A stretch of 11,870 bases of DNA, taken from Kiritimatiellia bacterium (lineage in GTDB: Bacteria; Verrucomicrobiota; Kiritimatiellia; RFP12; UBA1067). Every line of letters starts with the position of its first letter. Within the stretch, counting starts at the first letter, position 1. The stretch is taken from assembly GCA_016303225.1 (NCBI GenBank), contig JAEDMC010000087.1:1-11870 (forward strand), written 5' to 3'. Positions 7,040 to 11,870 of this stretch are shown piece after piece. The translations under genes and the position numbers were made by a program. The notes below the pieces were generated by a model, which saw nothing but the letters and a program-made list of their open reading frames with translations, was not told where the DNA came from and did no database searches.

Positions 7040-7061
7040 CGTCTCATGTCTAATGTCCGAA
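7034..7061 (+). repeat. GTC-type heptamer repeat, mostly intergenic
   Basis: Four consecutive 7-base units lie end to end: GTCTAAC, GTCTCAT, GTCTAAT and GTCCGAA. The first unit contains the stop codon of the YmdB-type gene, and the rest fill most of the 38-base gap before the YhcH gene. The period and the leading GTC match the array at 1309-1350. It is not palindromic, so a terminator is unlikely. Confidence 0.6.
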
Positions 7062-7077
7062 AAACAATCTTGCTGTC

Positions 7078-7551
7078 ATGAAGAAACTTGAAGGAGTCTA
7101 TGTCGCCGATTCGCTGGAGAACGTCGGCGAATATGCCAAGCTGGGCCCCGGCTTCGGAAAGGCGATCGCCTTTCTGCAACGCAAGGACCTGAAGTCGCTG
7201 CCGAACGGGCGCTATTCGCTGGACGGCGAGAATGTCTATGCGATGATTCAGGAGGCGACGCTCAAGGAGTGGGGCACGGGCCGTCCCGAGGTCCATCACG
7301 AGTACTTTGACATCCAGCTGCCGCTCTCCGGCAGTGAGATCATCGGCGTCGGCCGGTTCGATCCGAAGACGCCGGGCGACTTCGACGAGGAGAAGGACAT
7401 CGGCTTCTACGACGGCGTCGCCGTAGAGCCGCTGACGCTTCATCCGGGCGAGTTCGCGATTCTCTGGCCGGAGACCTGCGCCCACGCGCCGTGCTGCGAC
7501 GAAGTCGGCGGCGACGTGATCCGCAAAATCGTTATCAAGGTTCACAAGTGA
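7078..7551 (+). CDS. YhcH/YjgK/YiaL family protein (DUF386)
   Basis: The 157-residue protein matches the full length of this cupin-like metal-binding family (YhcH, EbgC, TabA). E. coli YhcH has been described as an anomerase that opens N-acetylneuraminate for the aldolase, and relatives sit in sugar operons. Visible family landmarks are VADSLENVGEY near the start, EVHHEYFDIQ with the acidic and His ligands near residues 70-81, the SGSEIIGVG loop, and AHAPCC near the C-terminus. There is no signal peptide, so it should be cytoplasmic. No Shine-Dalgarno site precedes the ATG. The same domain is fused to the end of the next protein, making the two paralogues neighbours. The sugar substrate cannot be read from sequence. 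Confidence 0.88.
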   Translation: MKKLEGVYVADSLENVGEYAKLGPGFGKAIAFLQRKDLKSLPNGRYSLDGENVYAMIQEATLKEWGTGRPEVHHEYFDIQLPLSGSEIIGVGRFDPKTPGDFDEEKDIGFYDGVAVEPLTLHPGEFAILWPETCAHAPCCDEVGGDVIRKIVIKVHK

Positions 7552-7564
7552 GTTCACGTTCAAG

Positions 7565-7570
7565 AGGAGG
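7565..7570 (+). promoter_or_regulatory. Strong Shine-Dalgarno site of the fusion gene
   Basis: AGGAGG lies seven bases before the ATG at 7578. It fixes the start of the large fusion gene against earlier in-frame possibilities and contrasts with the missing site at the YhcH gene just upstream. Confidence 0.85.
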
Positions 7571-7577
7571 AAGGAAG

Positions 7578-10001
7578 ATGAAGAAGACCCTGATCGGCGG
7601 ACTTTCGGCGGCGCTGGCGGGCGCGGCGTTCGCCCTGAACGGAGACGGCATCGAGCACTACCAGGACTGGCAGTTCAACCCCGTGACGGTGAAGGACACC
7701 AACGCCTGGGCGAACGTGCGCGGGCAGATGGACTTCACGCGGCCGATGCACGGTCCGTGGCTGACGAACCCCGGCTACGACACGATGACGATCGGCTTCA
7801 TTACGCGCGTCGTGTGCGGCGCTGCGGTCGAGTATCGCGAGAAGGGCACGGAGAAGTTCGTCCGCCAGTGGAATACGAGCTACGGCCTCATCGACTATAC
7901 GGACAACGTGCACGTCTTCTTCCTCAAGGGTTTGAAGCCGGGAACCGAATACGAGTACCGCCTCGTCGACACGATGAACAGTTTCGAGACGCCCTACACC
8001 GAGATCGCGGTCGGACGCGAGATTTACACGTTCCGGACGCTCGACCCGAAGCGCGACAGCTACCGCGCGTGGTTCACCGCCGACTTCCACGGCGCCTCGC
8101 GCCTTGTGCTCGATCCGATGTACGAGCGCTCCGGCGCGGCGTCGGCCGACCTCTACTTCTTCCTCGGCGACAACGTCGAGGACCGCTTCGGCAGCGATCC
8201 GCTCTACTACATCACCTTCGGCTTCATGGACGACGTCTGCCGGCTCTGGGGACACTCCAAGCCGTCCGTCTTCGTGCGCGGCAACCATGACCTGAACGGG
8301 CGCGAGTTCGGCCAGTGGAAGCGCTTCTTCCCGCGTGCCGACGCCCGCAACTACTACACTGTCGCGCAAGGCCCAGTCCTCTACGTGATCCTCGACCCGA
8401 ACCGCGAGTGGAACAACACGGCCGCCGCGCGCGAGCAGTACGAGGCCTATCTGCAGGAGCAGGTCGCGTGGTTCCGCGAGCTGAAGAAGACGGACCAGTG
8501 GAAGCAGGCGAAGTTCCGCATCGTGATGAGCCACTACGGCACGCACTATGACGGACACGACGGCATCGTCGGCAAGTGCTTCGACGAGTTCTTCAACGAC
8601 ACGACGGACGAGGGGCGCGTCCATCTCGTGATGGGCGGACACGAGCACCGTTACATGCGCCACGACCCGAACAGCTTCGTCCTCAAGGGAATGCCGAACG
8701 CGCCGAAGCGCAAGATGAACGTCTCCGACCAGTACAACTACTGCCAGGTCATCCTCGACCAGTGCGAGGCCCTGACGCTGGACGTCTCGTCCGACAAGCT
8801 CGTCTTCACGAGCTGGAACTGGCACGAGCAGGGCAAGCTCAACGACCAGTTCGAGATTCGTCCCGACGGCTCCGTCAAGGACCTCTACGACGCCGTGACG
8901 AAATACGAGGAGAAGCCGGCGCTGATCAAGAGCGGCGACACGGTCGCGTTCCTGGGAGACTCGATCACGCAGATGGGGACGGAGAAGCCGTGGGGCTACG
9001 TCAACGTCGTCCTCAAGGCGCTGAAGGACGGCGGCATCGACGTGAAGCCCGTCTTCGCGGGCGTGAGCGGCGACAGCTGCCGGCAGATGCTCGCGCGGCT
9101 CGAGAAGGACGTCCTCTCGAAGAAGCCCGACTGGGTGATCTTCTCCGACGGCGTGAACGATCCGCCGAACGGCGGCGAGAACAAGGGCGTGCCCCTCGCC
9201 GAGTTCAAGGCGAAGTACACGGAGATCGTCGAGAAGATCCTCGCCTCCGGCGCGAAAGTCGCGATTCTCGGTCCGACCCCGGTCGTCGAGGAGCTCGAGC
9301 ACGTCGCGAACCGCAATCAGGACGACTATGCGAAGTTCATCCGCGACTTCGCCGCGAAGCGCGACCTGCCGTTCGCGGACATGAACGGGCTCTTCAAGAC
9401 GCTCATCAAGGCGAAGGCGGACAAGAAGGTCCGTGAGTTCACGGTCGACGGCACGCACCTCAACGAGCGGGGCAATGCGCTCTTTGCGAACGAGGTCGTC
9501 AAGGCGCTCGCGAAGGCGACGCAGGCGGACAACAAGCCCGTTTTCGTGATCGACAGCCTCGACAACGTCGGCCGGTACGGCCGTCTCTGCAAGAACTTCG
9601 CGCCCGCGTTCAAGTTCCTGCAGGAGAAGGGCTGGGAGAACCTCAAGGCGGACGGGTCCAAGTTCGCGATTGACGGCGAGAAGGTGTTTGCCTTCTTGCA
9701 GGACGCCGAGCTGAAGCCGTGGGCGAAGAGCCTGACGGAAGCGCACAGGGCCTACATCGACATCCAGGTGCCGCTGGACGGCGATGAGATCTTCGGCGTC
9801 GGCCGCCTCGATCCCCGCGGCGCGCAGAAGAACTTCAATGGTCCGGACATTCGCTTCTACGAGCAGAAGCTCCTGCCGGTGAAGGTTCGCAAAGGCGAGT
9901 TCGCGATGTTCCTCCCGCCGCTTGGCGCGCACGCGCCGTGCTGCACGGACGACGGCCGCAAGGCGGTGAAGAAGCTCGTCATCAAGGTTCTCGCTGATTG
10001 A
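7578..10001 (+). CDS. Exported fusion: metallophosphoesterase, SGNH hydrolase, YhcH domain
   Basis: The 807-residue protein begins with a Sec signal peptide (MKKTLIGGLSAALAGAAFA). Residues about 50-155 resemble the fibronectin-like domain of purple acid phosphatases. The calcineurin-type phosphoesterase (about 160-440) keeps every expected metal ligand: Asp169, His171 (ADFH), Asp198 (GDN), Asn236-His237 (GNHD), His319, and His355 and His357 (GGHEH). The SGNH/GDSL hydrolase (about 450-650) has Ser462 in GDSIT, a Gly block near 495-498 (AGVSGDS), Asn527 (GVND), and Asp624 with His627 (DGTH), so it looks active. Residues about 655-807 are a YhcH domain with EAHRAYIDIQ and AHAPCC, clearly paralogous to the gene upstream. 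The YhcH domain would be exported with the others, although YhcH is normally cytoplasmic. It probably removes phosphate and ester groups from an extracellular or periplasmic sugar compound; the substrate is unknown. The three domains are each well supported. Confidence 0.9.
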   Translation: MKKTLIGGLSAALAGAAFALNGDGIEHYQDWQFNPVTVKDTNAWANVRGQMDFTRPMHGPWLTNPGYDTMTIGFITRVVCGAAVEYREKGTEKFVRQWNTSYGLIDYTDNVHVFFLKGLKPGTEYEYRLVDTMNSFETPYTEIAVGREIYTFRTLDPKRDSYRAWFTADFHGASRLVLDPMYERSGAASADLYFFLGDNVEDRFGSDPLYYITFGFMDDVCRLWGHSKPSVFVRGNHDLNGREFGQWKRFFPRADARNYYTVAQGPVLYVILDPNREWNNTAAAREQYEAYLQEQVAWFRELKKTDQWKQAKFRIVMSHYGTHYDGHDGIVGKCFDEFFNDTTDEGRVHLVMGGHEHRYMRHDPNSFVLKGMPNAPKRKMNVSDQYNYCQVILDQCEALTLDVSSDKLVFTSWNWHEQGKLNDQFEIRPDGSVKDLYDAVTKYEEKPALIKSGDTVAFLGDSITQMGTEKPWGYVNVVLKALKDGGIDVKPVFAGVSGDSCRQMLARLEKDVLSKKPDWVIFSDGVNDPPNGGENKGVPLAEFKAKYTEIVEKILASGAKVAILGPTPVVEELEHVANRNQDDYAKFIRDFAAKRDLPFADMNGLFKTLIKAKADKKVREFTVDGTHLNERGNALFANEVVKALAKATQADNKPVFVIDSLDNVGRYGRLCKNFAPAFKFLQEKGWENLKADGSKFAIDGEKVFAFLQDAELKPWAKSLTEAHRAYIDIQVPLDGDEIFGVGRLDPRGAQKNFNGPDIRFYEQKLLPVKVRKGEFAMFLPPLGAHAPCCTDDGRKAVKKLVIKVLAD

Positions 10002-10016
10002 GAAAGGAAAAATAAC

Positions 10017-11141
10017 ATGAAGCTCACGTTGTTGGTTGGTTGTTTCGCAGCCCTGTCGTTGTCTGCCGGGCAGGAGTCGATTTCGAAGTATGATCCCGCC
10101 ATGGCGCAGGAGAACGCGGTCGTCACGAACGGCGTCAAGTGGATCGACGGCAAGTTCCTGCCGATCGAGGGGCGCGCGTTCGCCGACGTCGACCACTACT
10201 ACGACCGTCTGCCGAAGAACGTGACGACGAACGTCAATGGCGGCGTCAGGTCGATGAAGCACCACACGGCGGGCATGCAGTTCCGCTTCAAGACCGACTC
10301 GAAGACGCTCAAGTTCGAATGGGTGCCCTACGATGGGATGCTGTCGATGGACCACATGCCCGCGACCGGCGTGAGCGGCATCGACGTCTACCGCTTCGAT
10401 GCGGAGAAGGGCAAATGGATTTACGTGAAGACCGGCCGCATCTGGGATGCGAAGAAGGGCGGTTCGCAGTCCGTCGACTGGACGCCCGGGACCCCTTGCA
10501 TCGTGAACCTGCCGCTCTACAACGGCATCAAGTCGTTCCGTCTCGGCATCGATCCGACGGCGAAGGTCGAGGCGCTTGGTCCGCGCAAGAGCGGCATCGA
10601 CAAGCCCGTCGTCTTTTACGGCACGTCCATCACGCACGGCGGCTGCTGTTCGCGTCCGGGCCTCGCGTTTCCGTCCATCATGGGACGCGATCTCGACGTA
10701 CCGATCGTGAACCTCGGCTTCTCCGGGTCCGGACGGGGCGAGCTGGAGATGAGCGAGCACCTCGCGGCGATTGACGCGAGCTGCTACGTCCTCGACTGCG
10801 TCTGGAACATGGCACCAGAGCTGATGGAGGCGCGCTACGAGAAGTTCGTGCGCAACCTGCGCCGGCTTCGTCCGGACGTTCCGATCGTGATGGCCGAGGG
10901 CTGCGACGTCTACTGCAACACCGCCCAGAGCAAGGCGATCCGGGACCGCAGCAAGTACGTGAAGCCGCTCTACGACCAGCTCGTCAAGGAAGGCTGGAAG
11001 AAGCTCTACTTCCTCCCGGCTGAGGGACAGCATGCGGACGATTTCGAAGGCACCGTCGACGGTTGCCATCCGAACGACTGGGGCATGATGCACATCGCCA
11101 AGGCCTTCGGCAAGGTGGTTCGCGAAGCGCTAGGAATTTGA
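10017..11141 (+). CDS. Exported GxDLY / SGNH hydrolase esterase
   Basis: The 374-residue protein starts with a hydrophobic export signal (MKLTLLVGCFAALSLSAG). LVGC would fit a lipobox, but Cys9 leaves too short a hydrophobic stretch, so ordinary cleavage after SAG is favoured. The N-terminal beta domain (about 25-185) carries GIDVYRFD near residue 121, as in the GxDLY domain (PF14607). The SGNH domain (about 190-374, Lipase_GDSL_3 type) shows Ser204 in YGTSITHGG, LGFSGSGRGE as the Gly block, Asn264 (VWNM), and Asp348 with His351 (DGCHPND). It is expected to deacetylate or deacylate sugars outside the cytoplasm. It follows the fusion gene after 15 bases with AAAGGA upstream, so the two are probably co-expressed. 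It belongs to a different SGNH subfamily from the domain in the fusion. Confidence 0.88.
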   Translation: MKLTLLVGCFAALSLSAGQESISKYDPAMAQENAVVTNGVKWIDGKFLPIEGRAFADVDHYYDRLPKNVTTNVNGGVRSMKHHTAGMQFRFKTDSKTLKFEWVPYDGMLSMDHMPATGVSGIDVYRFDAEKGKWIYVKTGRIWDAKKGGSQSVDWTPGTPCIVNLPLYNGIKSFRLGIDPTAKVEALGPRKSGIDKPVVFYGTSITHGGCCSRPGLAFPSIMGRDLDVPIVNLGFSGSGRGELEMSEHLAAIDASCYVLDCVWNMAPELMEARYEKFVRNLRRLRPDVPIVMAEGCDVYCNTAQSKAIRDRSKYVKPLYDQLVKEGWKKLYFLPAEGQHADDFEGTVDGCHPNDWGMMHIAKAFGKVVREALGI

Positions 11142-11776
11142 AATACATCCTCTGGGACTGGAACGGGACGCTGCTGGACGACACGCAGGCGGCTCTCGAC
11201 ACGCTGAACGCCATGCTGACGCGGCGCGGTGTGAAGTCCATCGCGATGGACTTCTACCGTGACCACTTCGCGTTTCCCTGCCGTCCGTTCTACGAGCAGA
11301 TCGGGATGCCGGTTCCGGACTCCGAATGGGATGCGCTCGCACGCGAATATCACGAGATCTACTCCCGCCAGCCGGTCAGCCTCAACGGCGAGACGATCGC
11401 GGCGCTCGAGCGGGTGAAGGCGACGGGTTCGAGGCAGTCGATCATCTCCGCCCTCCGTCAGGACCTGCTCGACGCGGTGACCAGGAACTTTGGTGTCGCG
11501 CCATATATGGAGTGCATCTACGGTACGGACAACCTGGACGGCGCGTCGAAGCTAGACCGCGCGCTGGAGCTCATGCGTCAGATCGCGCCGGCGGACGGCG
11601 AGACGCCGGATGTCGTCCTGATCGGCGACGCCCTCCATGACAAGGAGGTTGCCGACGCGCTCGGCGTCCGCTGTGTCCTCTGCGCGCAGGGGAGTCATGC
11701 CGGCTGGCGTCTTCGCGAAGCCGCCCCTACTGGCAACACTCTTTTGGAGGCTGTTTCCATTGCACTCAGGGATTGA
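11138..11776 (+). CDS. HAD-superfamily phosphatase (phosphoglycolate phosphatase-like)
   Basis: The protein is 212 residues and cytoplasmic. I chose TTG at 11138: it overlaps the previous stop as TTGA, AGGAA lies just before it, and translation opens with KYILWDWNGTLLDD, exactly where this family starts. Motif I is DWNGT (Asp7 nucleophile), so Asn9 stands where the second Asp of DxD is usual; this variant occurs in many HAD proteins but may lower phosphatase activity. An alpha-helical cap is expected at about 15-80. Motif II is SIISA (near 101), the motif III Lys is Lys138, and motif IV is GDALHD (Asp164 and Asp168). Its place at the end of the esterase run suggests it dephosphorylates a sugar phosphate or another metabolite from that pathway, but the substrate is unknown. 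Confidence 0.85.
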   Translation: MKYILWDWNGTLLDDTQAALDTLNAMLTRRGVKSIAMDFYRDHFAFPCRPFYEQIGMPVPDSEWDALAREYHEIYSRQPVSLNGETIAALERVKATGSRQSIISALRQDLLDAVTRNFGVAPYMECIYGTDNLDGASKLDRALELMRQIAPADGETPDVVLIGDALHDKEVADALGVRCVLCAQGSHAGWRLREAAPTGNTLLEAVSIALRD

Positions 11777-11820
11777 CGCTCATTTCAGACTTCCATATTC
11801 CCACATTAAAATCCGCCCCC

Positions 11821-11849
11821 TTGCTTCATGAACTGAAAAAGTGTATAAT
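11821..11849 (+). promoter_or_regulatory. Sigma-70-type promoter for a gene beyond the window
   Basis: TTGCTT (11821-11826) and TATAAT (11844-11849) are separated by 17 bases. Transcription would start near 11856, so the gene lies past the window edge. The rest of the gap after the HAD gene (11777-11820) is AT-richer and holds no visible hairpin terminator or small gene. Confidence 0.65.
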
Positions 11850-11870
11850 ACGCAACCAAACATCCAAAAA

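Noticed and set aside
10017..10073. Lipoprotein signal (LVGC at Cys9)
   Set aside because: Only about six residues separate the charged start from Cys9, too short for a lipoprotein signal; ordinary cleavage further on fits better.
7560..11093. Very long minus-strand open frame (1177 codons) opposite the fusion and esterase genes
   Set aside because: Its translation is rich in Arg, Val, Leu and His with no recognisable domain, as expected for the antisense of GC-rich coding sequence. The + strand has clear domains with catalytic residues and ribosome sites.
11773..11801. Promoter starting with TTGACG just after the HAD gene
   Set aside because: The -35 is good but the sequence 17 bases later (TATTCC) is a poor -10, and a better promoter lies at 11821-11849.

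Overview
This is a GC-rich bacterial window with ten protein genes, all on the + strand and packed with few gaps. I see no rRNA, tRNA, CRISPR array, insertion sequence or convincing intrinsic terminator. The organism is probably a member of the Planctomycetota-Verrucomicrobiota (PVC) group, perhaps a gut Kiritimatiellota- or Lentisphaerota-like bacterium. That placement is inference. It rests on the histidyl-tRNA synthetase motif-2 sequence (GRKREHYQWN type), a GDH-type YmdB phosphoesterase, patchy use of Shine-Dalgarno sites, and exported phosphoesterase and SGNH hydrolase genes. No marker settles it.

Region 1 (1-2439) is the 3' part of a large DUF3857/transglutaminase-like gene. The visible part holds the tail of one module and then a complete second module whose transglutaminase-like domain has lost its catalytic Cys. 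Region 2 (2440-3825) is a two-gene cassette behind its own consensus sigma-70 promoter. A DUF3990-type, ADP-ribosyltransferase-like protein overlaps a gene for a protein with a C-terminal XRE/Cro helix-turn-helix. The promoter lies inside a near-perfect inverted repeat. The layout fits an autoregulated toxin-antitoxin or defence-like module.

Region 3 (about 3869-7039) is a tightly overlapping run: hisS, a short methyltransferase-like protein, an exported Sel1-repeat protein and a YmdB-type metallophosphoesterase. An extended -10 promoter lies so close to the hisS ATG that the mRNA may be nearly leaderless. Region 4 (7078-11776) is a run of four genes. They are a stand-alone YhcH-family protein, a large exported fusion of metallophosphoesterase, SGNH hydrolase and a second YhcH domain, an exported two-domain GxDLY/SGNH esterase, and a HAD phosphatase whose TTG start overlaps the preceding stop. 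Together they suggest removal of phosphate and acyl groups from a modified sugar or glycan, with YhcH acting on the released sugar. The substrate is unknown. The window ends with a good promoter reading into a gene beyond the edge.

The most unusual items are the three-domain secreted fusion with its adjacent YhcH paralogue, the promoter/operator-controlled DUF3990-HTH pair, and GTC-type heptamer repeats that occur once inside a coding sequence and once between genes.
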